From positions 26,926,131 through 26,990,130 of the forward strand of contig NC_045140.1 in NCBI RefSeq assembly GCF_008831285.2: DNA of 64,000 nucleotides, read 5' to 3'. The translations under genes and the position numbers were made by a program. The notes beneath the pieces are model-generated. The model saw only the letters and a list, made by a program, of their open reading frames with translations, was not told where the DNA came from and made no database searches. Origin of the DNA: Nymphaea colorata. Lineage: Eukaryota > Streptophyta > Magnoliopsida > Nymphaeales > Nymphaeaceae. Positions within the stretch are counted from its first letter, which is position 1, and each line of letters opens with the position of its first letter. This document shows positions 49,601 to 61,780 of this stretch, in pieces.

Positions 49601-52600
49601 GAAAATTGCTCCATGGAGGCTATAGGAAATTACACCAACAAGAATGGTGCACAAAGAGATCCTACTTCCTACATATACATACTCGTCACAATAGCTGAAA
49701 ACTAAAGAGTAGTAGTCATAAATAAAAGTAAAACAAGTACTACTTTGTTGAAACTAATATCAGACGTAAACAAGATATGGAGTCACATTACCACAAAAGG
49801 ATTTCTGACAGTTATTAATATGTTCCTCTCTGCTAATATACGTTCAACACTATTCTTTCGTATCATATCCACTTTCCGGAGTACCTGAATTGAGAATTCA
49901 TTACCCAATTAATGAAGCATAACAGACTGCATATTCTATTAAAACCTACAAAACAGATATTTTGAGCCAATAGCTCTGTATTGAGCCACAACCTTGCCAC
50001 TTTGTACTATAAAGAGGCCTCTGCAGTTGCAGCCTTACTCAGGGTTTGCATCAACAAAGGGGGTAGATCTCCTAGAGGTCTGTTTGTATTCCATCAAACC
50101 CCCCAGAAAGAGAAAACATGAACAGTAGAAGCAAATAATCCTAATAGAACATAAAGCAAGACAATGTTGGAGCATGTATCCTTTAAAGAATAAGCTGGTG
50201 TGTGAAAACAAACTATTGGTGACAACATCTAGAAAAAACATGACCTGCATATAATACATGACATGAAACATCAGGTGTTCAAGCTAAAAACAGGCTCTTC
50301 AGGTGCTAATGAAGGCACCAAACTCTTGAAGTAGAAGACATGCAAGTTATATGGACCCAATCTTAATACAAAGGTGTGCACAAGTTAGCATATTTGCTAG
50401 ACTCATAGTAGCCTATTTCTAAGCGTTGCAAGTTTTCTGGAAAAGCATCTTATAGTGAAGGAAACAAATTGGAGTCAGATACAGGACTGAGACAGACAAC
50501 AAAACCATTGCAGCAGTTATTGCAGAAACAGTACAGATAAGAAGCTTATTAGCAGTTATGGGAGAATTAAATTTGAAAATATTGGCTGTAGCTTTGAAAG
50601 AAAAGTGGCATAGCACTAGTCATGAACCCCAGTTTTAATAATAGACAACAGAAACTTTAAATTGATTATAATTTTATTAAAGAATCAAGCAAAGAAAAGT
50701 TAAAGCGAGATATGCTGATCCAGAAACCTACTAAATATATTAATCAAAGACCTAATGGAAGAGATCAAGAGAGCATCAACATCTGGTTTTGAAAAAATTA
50801 TTACAAATTTAAGCATGATCTTAAATTTGAGGGAAGGATGCAAGTTGAACCCATCAAGGATGTTTTTATAATTCTGGTCACCACGACAGCTGTGTAATTT
50901 AAGCAAAAGAATCTTAAAATATAATGGCTCTTTCAACAAGTCAACTTGTGACTGCACCATGTTTCTGAAGCTTCTATGTACCTCATTCATTTTTTCTGTG
51001 TTCTTCATATTACTCTGTAGACAATTCATAACACAGACATGCATATAGTTGTCGGGTTTTTTCAGAGAGTTTACATCAGAAAGTTTTGTTATTTTCTGTA
51101 AAATCATGGCAATTCAAAAAATTAAACAAAGAAGCATACAAAAAATGATATAAAAAGAATTATCAAATTATGGGTTTTCTATTAAAAAAACCAAAATAAT
51201 TATTGAAATGTTAAAAGAAACCAAAAAACTATTTTCAAAGTACTGCAACAACTATTTTCTTCGTTTTTACAGAACCTCTATGTTTTAGTCATAATCAGAC
51301 CAGCATTCATATGATTGGGGTGGTGAGTTACAGGAACTAAATCTAATTTCTGTCCTACCTGATCCAGAACCAAATAAAATTGCCACCTGTATCATTTTCT
51401 GTAATGTTCAGACACATTAAAGAAGACAAAGGCAAAGGAAAAAGGGGGTGGGGATTTAAATTAGAGCCCCAAGTTAGATGAAAATAATGAGTAAAAGAGA
51501 AGTGAAGGTATTCAGACACCATAAGTTAACTATATCTGTTCTTTATTGTAAACTTGTCCTTTTCTTTTAATAAGAGATAGGTGATGCTGCTGAGACAAAA
51601 TCATAACCTTAAGTGCCCCACAAGCCCTGCAAACCCTTGAACGCATTCAAAAAATTCAGTAACCAGAATATCATTCAAGTGCATGGAAACACCCACCATG
51701 ATGATTTACTCATTATATTCTTTCTAACCCACCAGATAGAACTAAAAGTACCCATGCATCAACATGCAAGGACATGGATATTCGTACTGCACATGTATAA
51801 AGGACATTCAAATTCAACAAAGCCAATAGTGCAAGAACCTTTATAGCAAACAAATCACCCGTGGTCCGCTTTCTTGAAAGAAAGACTTTTCCAAAGGCAC
51901 CTTTGCTGATTGGCTTAATAATCTCAAAATCATCAATGGTTGTCCTTTCCTTCAATGGATAATTTAAGGGAGTAGAAGCCCCACTATCAGCATCCGTTGA
52001 ACACCCTGTATCATCTAAATCTTGAGCACTTCTTGTGTTCGTCATCTGGCCGGTGGACAGGAATTTCTCTCTGAACAACAATAGGACCCATATCAAATGC
52101 CAAAGCCTTAGTCAACCCTTGATACAGGATACAACACATGAACCAAAGTATGCTTAAGCAAATAGTGGGACTGGTCTCTGTGTGAGGTTAATGCAAAGGT
52201 GCAATTAAAACCTGTAATAGATTCCAGATCCAGCATGGTTAAAATTAGGGCTGGGTTTCCGGCCGGGCCAGGCGATTACCACAAGAAAATGGCAGGCCTG
52301 ATTGGACGACTGCCAGGCCCATTGCCGGATATCAGGCCGGGCACCTACTGGGTACCAGGCGAATCTCACTGTCCAGCACCCAGCCTAGCCAGGAAGTAAT
52401 ATAACCTTTTAAAAAAAAAATGTCTTTGAAAAAAAAGTGCCTACTATGAGGCCTCTTTAAAGGATAACAAAAAAGCTTGAGGGTGCATCCCCTTTATAGG
52501 AGTGTTCATCCATTCAACTCCTCAAAAGAAAAGATACAAGACTAAATTTCTTTTACCATTCTTTAACGAGAGGGCTCTTGAATCAGTGCACTCTTTTAGT

Positions 52601-55600
52601 CCTGCATCGGTTGTTGTTGAGGAGAGGTGCTCAAGGAAACATTATAAAATTGGGTTGGTTGAAGCACTTGTACTCAATGAAACTTTAATTAAAAATTTTT
52701 AAAAAAAAAAGGTCATCTGCAACTGTCATTAATAAAATGGATCAGCTGCACAGGCTAGAAAACCAACCACTCTCATCCTTACCTGATAACAAAAATAACA
52801 CAACTCTTGAGATAAGAATGACATACCTCAATATGCTTTCTATGCGACTACCAAAAGTATCTACAACAAGTGCTTTGAGATGGCTACATTGCAGAATATC
52901 CTGAACTTCATGTACTGCATCCAAACAGTCAGCAGCTCCTTCTTGTCGCGTATCTACACTCGCCATGCGGTTGGCTATGCGGGCAAGGGTAGACATCTAC
53001 AGAGGCAGTTTGAAGTAAAACATATTATTTTATCTTGACCTTTGTTATGAGAGTCACAATGAACATCACAAAAAATCACACGTTCTCTAATGCATAGTCA
53101 GGAACAGGACAATATTGAATTTTTTTTGGTACAATGTATGGCCACATGCATACACAAAACTGACATGCAATCAAACTATGAAAGCATGGTTGGGAGCACA
53201 AACGAATATGTTTGCAATCACATAGAAGCTTATCTCCTATTAGTTAGATGAACAAAGTTGGTTGCCAAGTTCCCGAAAATAAATTTTCCATCAGAATGTC
53301 GTCTGACAGGACATTTTGCAACAATTTGCGCATACCCAAAACTGTTGATAAAAGCATTTGGAAATGGAAAAATCTTATATATTCATTAAGGCTCAAATAA
53401 CAACTGCCATTGGCCTTCAAGAACTATGGTTCTTATAAATGGAAAACAAGAAAATAGATGAAGATTCCCATAGCAAATTCAAAGAGTTTAATGTGGAAAC
53501 TAATTATTCCAAATTCATTTAAGAATTCTAGAAATGATGTTGGCCAATGACTAGCTCCCCTTCTATTTGACTAGCTCCCCTTCTATTTATAGCAGTCAGA
53601 GTTGGCCAATTGCTAGGTTTATAGCAGTTGGAGTTGGCCAATGACTAGCTCCCCTTCTATTTCGTTTATTTGTAGGGAGTTTTTGATGCGGAGCCAGAAG
53701 CAAACAAAACCATATCCAAATTTTGTAACACCGCCCCACGATCATCGGGCGGCAGGGCGACCCAACTGCTGCTGGTTGCAAAACTGGCACCTCCCCTGGT
53801 TTGAAAAGGGGTCGCCGTTGAGCACAAGACCTCCAGCCGTCTACCCACGCCAATGGTAGGACTCATTGCCACAACTCGTGAAGTGGTGGAGCCACCTGCT
53901 CTCCTCCAGGCAAACCGAAGAACAGGGCACGCAGGGACAATGAAGCCCCCAACTGCCGGCTGCAGTTTTAGCATCTCCTCCAGCCAGAGACGGGGCCATC
54001 AACGTCTGCCTCTCATCCGATCACCTACCTAAAATGAAGGTGAGGTCGAATGTCGGAAGTGACATTCATTGGGTCAAGATCAACATTACTCCCTGCTCAC
54101 CGATGGACGATCATCCCACAGTTGATTTTGATGGTCTATGCTCTCCCTATGTCCCTCCGATTGGTGTCCTTGCTGATACCAACTTCTACACCAACCAGCG
54201 ATAGGGTGGCCTCGACGATGATCGACTCCTGTTGGATGCCCTCAATTCTCAGCAAGTTGTGGGTTGAAGAAGAAGATGGAGCAGGTTCGTCAAGGTCTCC
54301 TATCCCAACCTCTGTGTAGTTGAATGCCCTGTCAATGGGCCTCCAACAGAAGCATGTGCGACGGCAACCAGTCGCCCCAGCCCACATTCTGATTGTTCGT
54401 CTCCTCGTTCTTGTCGTCTTTCTGCAAGCCTACGGTATTGCAGAATCAAATCTCCAGTGCCCCGTGCGACAGAACCCGCATCTCCATGAATTCATTTATT
54501 CTTCGTGTGAAAGAGGCTTCTATCTCATTTACCTTTCTTGTTGTAGTAACAAATTCTTGTCTGATATTTGTTAAATCAGATTCATGTTTTTATCAACGTA
54601 TGTTGCACATGTTCCTCCATTAATGACGAAACTTCGATGCCCGTAATACCTTGCTCTGATACCAATTGATGCAAGATAGATTAAGATTAATGAATCTTAA
54701 TCCGTACTTACTCACGACTAAGCTAAATTTATGCTAAAAACTAACTAAAACCCAAACAAATGACTATACAAACAGGAAAATCAGAAGAAAACTAAGAAAG
54801 AGCTTGCGATTCATTTCTTTTTCAACTATGCCCGTCAAAATGAAACCCACTCCACTCTATATAGAGAAAAGGATGGATTGCAGATCTGGATCCATTAATA
54901 GTATTTGAAATTTTCTAGATCTAGTTACAAAATTTGGATCTGGATCTATCCGCTTTTGGCTCTGCATGAGTTTTCCCATTTCTTGTGAGGCTTCTTGGAA
55001 CCACCTATAACATCTTTCTTGAATATATTTTTGGGCCCTTGCCCAATTCTTGAGTGTGTTATTGTGAATATTTTGATAGCTTATGAATCTCTTGGTGCAA
55101 GTACCTTGAGGGTATCTGTGAAAAACCTTATTGATTGTGAGAGGAAGTTGTCAATAACCATTGGCTTCATTAAAGAAGGTGTTTCTTTACACATATACCA
55201 TCTTATTCTCGCATTTTGGACAACAATCATGATAAAATAGTCTGTAGTTCTAAAGAGAAACAGATGTAGGCACCTGTAGAGGCACAATCTGCAGAAACAC
55301 TATGAATCAATCACAGCTTCAATAGGTGAAATAGTCAATGGTGGGCCATCATCAACCATGATTTAGTTCCAACAATCACATGGATTTAATATCAGTGAAG
55401 GATAAAGTGCAGAAGCCACCAGCCATGGAATATATTGTCTAGCATTTCAAAGATAAATGCAAACATGCAAGACTTCATATTAGCTTTGCAACTCAGTTAC
55501 TTCCACTCTATGCATTTTATGAGTGTATCACATAAACGCAGTTAACTCAGTGAGATGAATCATCAAAATAAGGCAAGGTGATAAATCAAGTTTAACTTTG

Positions 55601-58600
55601 TCAAAATAAAAAGCATAAGATGCACCACAAGAACCAATAGCAAACTAAAATAATTAAGACCAAAAAAACATGTTTGGCGGACCTGCATTAGATTCTCTGG
55701 TTCTAAGGAATTTAGCCCCAACCAAAACAAGTTGAATTGAGTTGCCTTTGGTGTACTTGTAGAGGAAGCTGGAGTTGTACAATCTGCAGACAAAGACTCA
55801 AAGAAGTGATCTTTCAGTCCCATTCCAGTGCAACTATTTGATGCTGCAACATGAGCATCATCTATACAAGCTGTGTCCATCTCATGAATATCTTCAAACA
55901 TTCCTTCCACACCTATATTAGGACACTCATTAACTTTTGGAGATTGACCTTCAACTCCTCTAGAGAAAGGCGTTTGAACTTTTGAAACCCCAGGACTCCC
56001 ACAAGTAGCAGAGTAATCAGTAGAAGTGTAACATTTAATGATATATTCCAGAATTTCAGCAAACTTCAGGAGGCGATCATTAACATCTAAATCATTGACA
56101 TCACACTTCTCAGCAAATGCACATATATAAGAATGAGCCTCCAAATGAGAGGGTGGAACAAGTTTCTCACATATTCTGCAGATTACTCCATCAATGTGCT
56201 CATGACTCTGTTGCTCATGAATTGAACTCCATTTCAATTCATCAAGCAGTTTCTTAGGTGAACTACCATCTTTCTGAAAGACCAAAGCTTCCACAACATC
56301 ACATGAGGAATGCAACTTCTCATTTAGAGTCCCAAAGTATGTAGAAGCATTAGATTCCATGGCCTGATCAGAATGTTGCACGTTCTGTGACGACTGTAAC
56401 AAAAGAGCCCTACTATCACTTCCAGGACACCCTCCCGTTGCAATGTCTTCCTTATCAAGAACTTCTTCACTATGTGGTTTTAATAGCATTTCAGCATCCG
56501 ATACACTTCTATAACTCTCCATATTTTTATAAAAAACTCCGTCAGACTTGACCCTTGAACTACTTCTCTGAGGAGTCCAGTTTGCTTCTATGTCTGGGAC
56601 ACTGTTCAGATACTCCATAAACATTGAAAGGCAATTCTTGTTGATCAGTCCCTTCTCTTTGTATGCTTGCACTAGCCTAGAATATTGGGCTAAAATGAAA
56701 ATCATTTTACTAAACAACTGCTTCAACCAACCTGACTGACAGAGCAGTCGCTTTTCTGATAAATCTCCAACTAGGCCTTCACATTTATGTTGAAACTCAG
56801 AACAGGGGAGATTTTTACAGACTGCCGAAAGAACCAGAAGCTCTTCAGCCATTTCCCGTGACTCTGCAGGCATATTCCCCTGCTCAGCTAGGATGGCTGA
56901 CACTTCTCTTGTGAAAAGAGAAAGTCTGTGGTCCATTGCTTCTTTGATTACATCCAGTCTGGTGTATGTTGATCCCAAAAGGCACTGAAAAAAAACATAC
57001 ATTTAGAACATAGACTGAAATTTTTGACTGAATATTGAGGAAGAAAATCAAGAGTGTGAACTTTTCCTGGAGTCAAAAGGAAGAAACTCAGATTTAGCAG
57101 TATAAAAATGGAAGCTTCTTACTAAGTATATATAACGGATCTGATATAAGTATCTCTTTATTATTACCTTTAACTCATCTGGACATTGTGAACCAGGTGG
57201 AGATGGATGAGAACCACCACGTGCTTTCAGCTCCCCTGTGGCACTGTTTAAGCATGGCATTTCAATCTTCAGATTACTGGTACCAGCTAAGTGTTCTACT
57301 ACATGCAAATCATCTTGCTCCACTATTGTTGTACCTTGACTTCCAGAATATAACTGCTTTAATCTTTGGTCACTGATGTTTGGAATGAGCAAGGAACGTC
57401 TGAAATATATTTCTTAGGAAAAGAAAAGGAGAGGAAAAAATGATCATGTAACTTCTACTTAGTTGATAAGCATAATAAGCAAGCCTGTTTGCCTAAAAAT
57501 CAAGATTTGCTTATATTCAATATGCCAAAAATGCCATCACATGGTGTGAATGGTTGAACCACAATTAAGATCATGGTGCATCTAATGTTCATGGATGAAA
57601 ATCGGATTAATGACTCTTTTAATCTACAACAGAAACCATTTAATGACCAAACTTTTCCCCTCCTATTTCTTAAACCATAAACTAATGAAAATGCCAATTA
57701 TAAGTTATTAAGAATAAATCAGCTCAATAAGTCGTCGAGCTAACAGGTTCTAAAATGCATAAATCAATTCGTAATTGTGCCCCCATCAAAACCTACCTGC
57801 ATCCATTTCACTCAAAAACATGTAATCTTTGAAAAGAAAGAAAAGTAATTAAATAACAGCTGAGTGAATTTCGTGGAATGACTCACATAAATGTGTAGAA
57901 CAAACAAAATGGAACCAATGGCTTAGCACTCCCCCACCTAGTTCATGTGGTTCATTTAATATTCCTGAAGTTACATGGATGAGAAAGGAACCATACCATT
58001 TATCACTGCATATTTAGCTCATAAACAGCTAGCTACAAGTTACAACCATAAAACAGGCTATATTAGTCAAACACAAGCTTAATTCAAGAAGCTGTGTTAA
58101 ACAACTAGCAAGCATACACGGCAAGATGACTGTGTTAGCTTAGCTCAGAGCCTCAGACCCACTAGTTACAAATGGCTAGTGCATATGTTCAGGCTTCCAG
58201 CTCACTGATACCATTTATAATGTTGTGAATGCTAGTTGAGACATGGTTTGTAAGAAACAAACTCAAATTTTCCAATACTTGTCATACATTTTTTATATTC
58301 TAGTGTATATTTTCACCACATTCTTATTATATGAATCAAAATTTCATCTATGTAAACGAATTGTTGTTTAGTGAACATTAAATGTTTTTGAAGCATGATT
58401 CTCTGCGCTATGATTCCACAAGGTTTCACGTATCCTTCAAATTTGCTATTCCAACGACAGGTGTGGCCTCACGATGAAGCTCACAGACTGACATACACAG
58501 GTTTTGATCCTTGTAACCGTGATATCAACCTGAGACCAGATTACAGAACAAACAAGCCCCTGGTAAAAAGAAGCACAGCGACTCTCCAAGGTAAGCTGAA

Positions 58601-59152
58601 TCCCCCAGAAAGCGCGACTACTATAGTTCATCCACAACAAGTCCGGTGATATACAAGATTTATATGATTGTCAGATCAGACACACAAACACTCATAAATC
58701 ATATCTACCCATCACTAGACATAACTAAATCAAACTAAAAAATTATTCGTTTTAGACCAACAGTAATGAGGATTAAGAATCCGTTAAGCCACATACTTCA
58801 TCAAGAAAAAAACTCAAATAATTGATGCACAGCAAGAAAAGGCAAAAAGGAAAGAAAGCACACCATGCGACGAGGCTCTCTGACAAGAACCGATTAACCC
58901 ACCCCGCTCGCCATCGCCGCGGAAGCCACCGGCGAACCTCGATTCCCCGAGTTTGGCCGGGCGCCGCGATGAGCGGAAAAAGATTCCCCGCTGCCGGCCG
59001 CCATCTGAGGTGACTCTCAGCTTGCCGCTGCCGACGCCACCTCTAACCGGAACAGCTTCATCGGACGGGGGGCCACGCTTAGTCTTGATGGGGTTGAGGC
59101 CGGAAGGGATTCCGAACCCCGCCGTAGAACCCGAGCTATCGCTGCTCATCAT
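40296..59152 (-). CDS. IRE4: IRE4-like serine/threonine protein kinase (AGC group)
   Basis: Seventeen exons join in phase into 1138 codons. Minus-strand order: 59152-58864, 57826-57797, 57412-57168, 56984-55683, 52996-52827, 52070-51839, 49884-49792, 48506-48366, 48276-48184, 47887-47680, 47573-47488, 43239-43151, 41824-41773, 41696-41640, 41347-41189, 40988-40911, 40388-40296. N-terminus: '[13 protein letters not shown]', as in IRE proteins. A CxxC..H..C zinc-binding patch ('[20 protein letters not shown]') lies near residue 457. The kinase domain starts about 727 with '[14 protein letters not shown]', Lys 756 in 'FAIK', 'HRDLKPAN' near 848, 'DFGLSEFG' near 868, a long activation-loop insertion typical of the family, and '[13 protein letters not shown]'. 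The tail ends '[14 protein letters not shown]'. IRE-family kinases act in root-hair growth and related processes; IRE4 is the closest type I recall. Exons 1-3 are the least certain part. The intron 40389-40910 has a GC donor; the others are GT-AG. Confidence 0.9.
41388..41412. repeat. (AT)n microsatellite in a kinase intron
   Basis: Alternating AT tract inside the intron between exons 41696-41640 and 41347-41189... specifically just upstream, on the minus strand, of the exon ending at 41189. Confidence 0.7.
42187..42370 (-). mobile_element. short non-coding dispersed element, 'ggggtggagc' family, copy 3, in kinase intron
   Basis: Terminal inverted repeats: left gcagggatggaggcagg, right in reverse gcaggggtggagccagg (15 of 17 positions agree). 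It contains GC-rich subterminal blocks (ggccttggcccctcc) and an AT-rich centre. In reverse orientation its end 'ggggtggagccaggaaatttt' matches the start of the copy at 22882. Confidence 0.65.
43745..43946. repeat. diverged tandem duplication, 117-bp period, in kinase intron
   Basis: The segment beginning 'tattaccatagataatctg' recurs 117 bases later as 'tattaccataaagaacctg', with further matching words (gagacataatt, tagtgcaaa). Old duplication. Confidence 0.6.
44030..44770. repeat. CGATACG-rich repetitive element in kinase intron
   Basis: Two zones (44080-44190 and 44680-44760) are packed with cgtatcg/cgatacg words on both strands, so each is rich in short inverted repeats. They enclose an AT-rich, T-run-rich centre. 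This kind of sequence is a common plant intergenic repeat. No coding capacity recognised. Confidence 0.6.
45513..45563. repeat. (TA)n microsatellite next to the pararetrovirus remnant
   Basis: About 50 bases of uninterrupted alternating AT. Confidence 0.9.
45640..46320 (+). pseudogene. endogenous pararetrovirus (Caulimoviridae) polyprotein fragment, protease/RT region
   Basis: A plus-strand open stretch (45727-46040) and the sequence after it resemble the start of the caulimovirid reverse-transcriptase domain. Landmarks: 'INPDRRIKT' (near 45890), 'KSTSPQSS' (near 46000), '[11 protein letters not shown]' (near 46058-46090), a region matching the catalytic-loop surroundings (about 46180-46240), then '[14 protein letters not shown]' (near 46257-46300). 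Stop codons and at least two frame changes separate these pieces. It is a dead remnant lacking the rest of the genome, inserted in the large intron 43240-47487 of the kinase gene, antisense to it. Genus not determined. Confidence 0.75.
46529..46625. repeat. (CT)n followed by (TA)n microsatellite
   Basis: About 25 bases of CT alternation run directly into about 70 bases of TA alternation with a few 'ca' interruptions. Confidence 0.9.
47143..47438. repeat. perfect tandem duplication, 2 x 148 bp, in kinase intron
   Basis: 47143-47290 is repeated at 47291-47438 without a difference that I could find (aatcctataatacttcaacc ... cttaaagaaca). It ends 49 bases before the donor side of the exon at 47488-47573, so the duplication is recent. 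Confidence 0.85.
52246..52400. repeat. GC-rich repeat-like patch in kinase intron
   Basis: Contrasts with the AT-rich intron: recurring 'ggccggg', 'caggcc' and 'ggtaccagg' words. Probably a fragment of a dispersed repeat; class undetermined. Confidence 0.3.
53545..53665. repeat. cluster of short direct repeats
   Basis: 'gactagctccccttctattt' occurs three times and 'gttggccaat' three to four times within about 120 bases, directly left of the LTR element at 53684. Confidence 0.7.
53679..54974 (-). mobile_element. LTR-type element with inverted U3 ends and gtttt target duplication, in kinase intron
   Basis: The right part (54667-54969) is a full LTR in minus orientation related to 20629-20921. 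Next to it is a reversed primer binding site (gctctgatacca, 54653-54664), followed leftward by about 920 bases of unassigned internal sequence. At the far left, 53684-53729 matches the first 46 bases of the same LTR (about 37 of 46 positions, no gap) but in plus orientation. gtttt flanks the whole (53679-53683; 54970-54974). The open frames inside are not recognisable as gag or pol. Confidence 0.6.
58461..58590 (+). other. exon-like open stretch on the strand opposite the kinase gene
   Basis: 130 bases lie between a plus-strand acceptor (ccaacgacag) and a consensus donor (ccaag/gtaagc), open in one frame and protein-like ('[16 protein letters not shown]...'). It sits inside the kinase intron 57827-58863. 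I do not recognise the product. It may be a fragment of a gene carried in by a transposon, or chance. Confidence 0.3.
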
Positions 59153-59700
59153 CTTCAAAACACAACATACTGCCGAAAGGAAAGAAGAAGAAGAAAAAGG
59201 AAGGACCCGCTTCTACTAAAGGAAAATCCCCACTCTGACGATGCAAGAAAATCCGCCACTACGGATTCGGTGGCTTGACTGGGACGAAAAAGACGAAAGG
59301 GAAAATGAATGAGGTCTGCGCGGAAGATGCTCCGGTCCGTTGGCAGAGGGAAGCGGGTAAACGAGGAAGATGAGGATGAAGTGTCAGATGAACTCTCTCC
59401 GGTGCGGGTTGACTGGCCATGACTGCGTCTTGGTTTGGTATAACCAGCAAAGCCCCGCATGCTCCAAGTTGGCGCGTTATCAAACGCTAGAACGACAAGT
59501 GGCGCCCACAGCGACGAGTGCGCCACCGAGTTCCTGCCGGCGCGTCCAAGCCTCGGCAACACTGGGCGAGCCGGAGATGGCTCGGTTCGTGGCTCCCTGC
59601 TCCCTCCCTGAACCAGGCTACCGGACCTTCTTCCTGGGTCCAGTTAATGGCTTCGCTCGGTGGGTTTCTTAGCAATGGCCATTTGAGTGCTTATCGAGCC
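59153..59700 (-). promoter_or_regulatory. probable 5' UTR and promoter of the IRE4-like gene
   Basis: The sequence just upstream of the kinase ATG (59152) is CT-rich on the minus strand and of higher GC than the intergenic DNA beyond 59880, as in a plant leader and proximal promoter. A reverse-strand open frame spans 59155-59562 but shows only low-complexity Ser/Phe runs. No definite core element seen. Confidence 0.3.
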
Positions 59701-61021
59701 GTGCCATTTCCCTGAAAAAACTGTTATCAGCGGCTCCGCCTGACCTTGTCGCTCGCCCAATTGAAGAGCACGGAATTATTCCGCCCGCCGCCGACCACTT
59801 TGGTGACGGCTGGTAAGCGACCACTTGGCCCTTCATCACGTCACCCCCCATAAACGGGTAGCTGCCGTCGCAATTTGTTGCTTTTAAACCAAATTTACAT
59901 AAATAAAACTTTTACAGCACTAAGATAGCTAAGATGAAAAGGTTGATCTCAATTTCTTGGCAAGTAAAGAGTTGAGTTTTCTTTGCTAGGTCACAATTAC
60001 ATCACGTATGTGGAAAAGCCACCTTTTTACATGACTGCAATTATGAATATTTTGTACAAGAATTTTGGAAATTTTGATTTTTTTTTATGCATAAATAAAA
60101 TAATGAATTGATGTTCTTTAATCTTTATGACATCTTATCCATATAGTTAAGTTGATTCCTGACGTTTTCAATGTTGACAAAATTTTAAAGATATAGAATA
60201 TTATTATACTTGTTCGAGAACGAGTTCCTCCTTTCGATTTTTTTGGAGAAAAGGAAAACTCGTACGCCTTTTCCTGTGAACTGAAAATCTTAATCTAGCA
60301 AGTGAGCAAGTCAAAATACAGATGAGTCATTGTTTAGTTCGCAATCGCAAAGCGTCTTATGCTTGATGGGACATGCAAACAAGTCAAAGTACAAGTAGCC
60401 CATCTTCGAATCCGATTATTTTTCAAAAAAGTCCCTACTTGTAGATTATGTTACAAACAATCCATATCTTATAATCCCCATTTCCATTGCGCATTTCTGT
60501 CGTTCGGCTAAAGTTCTAATATCTGCAAGCCAGACAAATGGAAAGACCATTCATTCCTTTTTGACGAAATAACCAACAACGATTTCCAATATCTTTCCAA
60601 GTTGACATCTAGTACAAGCCTTTACTATTAACCTCAAGATCTCAATGTTTTAAGTTGTTTTCGTACGGTTGAAAATGCAATCTTATGTGGGTGAGTTTTA
60701 TGCCGTCAGATGTCCATGGATGGCTAAAACATAAAAATCTATCACCAAAAAACAGTTGTTACATGAGTAATATCTACAATTTATGATGCAGCAATAGTTT
60801 ATTGTGTCCTTAGCAACTATTCATGATGCTTTTAGCACAGATTTTTAATTTTTAATCACACAGCAGCACAGGGAAGCAAAAAAATTCTCCTCATATGGTG
60901 TAGTTTGAAAAGAGTCCAACATTGACTTGTGAGAACTGAGAACCTTACATCTATCCATGATTTTGAAGAATTTTAAAGAAACAATAGGCCATAAGTTGTC
61001 AAAATATGGTGATTTAAAGGT

Positions 61022-61052
61022 GGGTTGGGGGGGTGGGGGGGGCGAGGGGGTG
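61022..61052 (+). repeat. G-run cluster, possible G-quadruplex
   Basis: Four or more runs of at least four G separated by one to two other bases (gggttgggg, ggtgggggg, gcgaggggg), embedded in AT-rich sequence. Fits a G-quadruplex pattern; no function shown. Confidence 0.5.
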
Positions 61053-61132
61053 GAGAGACCGTCGAATCTGCTGTTACTGTTCTCGACAGGGGGGGAAGCA
61101 AATCTAGAGATTGAAGTAAAAACAATAAGAAG

Positions 61133-61352
61133 TCAATTCATGTTAAACTAATCGTCTTTCTGTGAGCAACATTGTTATAATTCATAGAACACTTGAAGAG
61201 TGAGATTGCAAAGTTCCTTGTAGAATAAATGGATATCATTAATCAATTCATGTTAAACTAATCGTCTTTCTGTGAGCGACATGGTTATAATTCATAGAAC
61301 AACTTAAAGAGTGAGATTGCAAAATTCCTTATTGAATAAATGGATATCATTA
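61133..61352. repeat. diverged tandem duplication, 110-bp period
   Basis: 'tcaattcatgttaaactaat' at 61133 recurs at 61243, and the two copies match along about 110 bases with several substitutions. Confidence 0.75.
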
Positions 61353-61780
61353 CTCGAACCTACGGTAGATGAGTCTCTAGACTTCTTTTCCATTCCAAAC
61401 GTACCCGGTACAGGATTGTATTAAGATTGAGTCAGCTTGCACAAATTTGGAACCAAAGACAACTGGGTGGTGGTGCATTTCAGAAATGGTTAAACAAATG
61501 AACTGGATGCATTAAATATGAACCAGACCATCCTTAAAAGGCACACTTGACATGGCTAAACACAGAATCATACTTTTAAATGGTGCTGCTTATCGGGCAG
61601 CCAGTTCATCCGCATTTAGCTGACATAGGACGGCTTAATGATGACCACACAAACTAAATGACGCACTATACCACGTCAAACTAACATCTTCGTTCCCTTT
61701 TCTTCTTTTCATTTTGGTGTAAATCTCCCTCCTGTATCAACTGCCTTTGGGGGTGCGGATAGCAGAACACAAAAAGCAAA

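Noticed and set aside
57168-57399. Alternative acceptor at 57400 for the third kinase exon
   Set aside because: With the microexon it gives a frame that runs into a stop; the acceptor at 57413 has a better pyrimidine tract and keeps the frame.
59155-59562. 135-codon minus-strand frame upstream of the kinase start
   Set aside because: Low-complexity Ser/Phe/Leu runs in the CT-rich leader; it stops before the kinase ATG and is not needed for the kinase.
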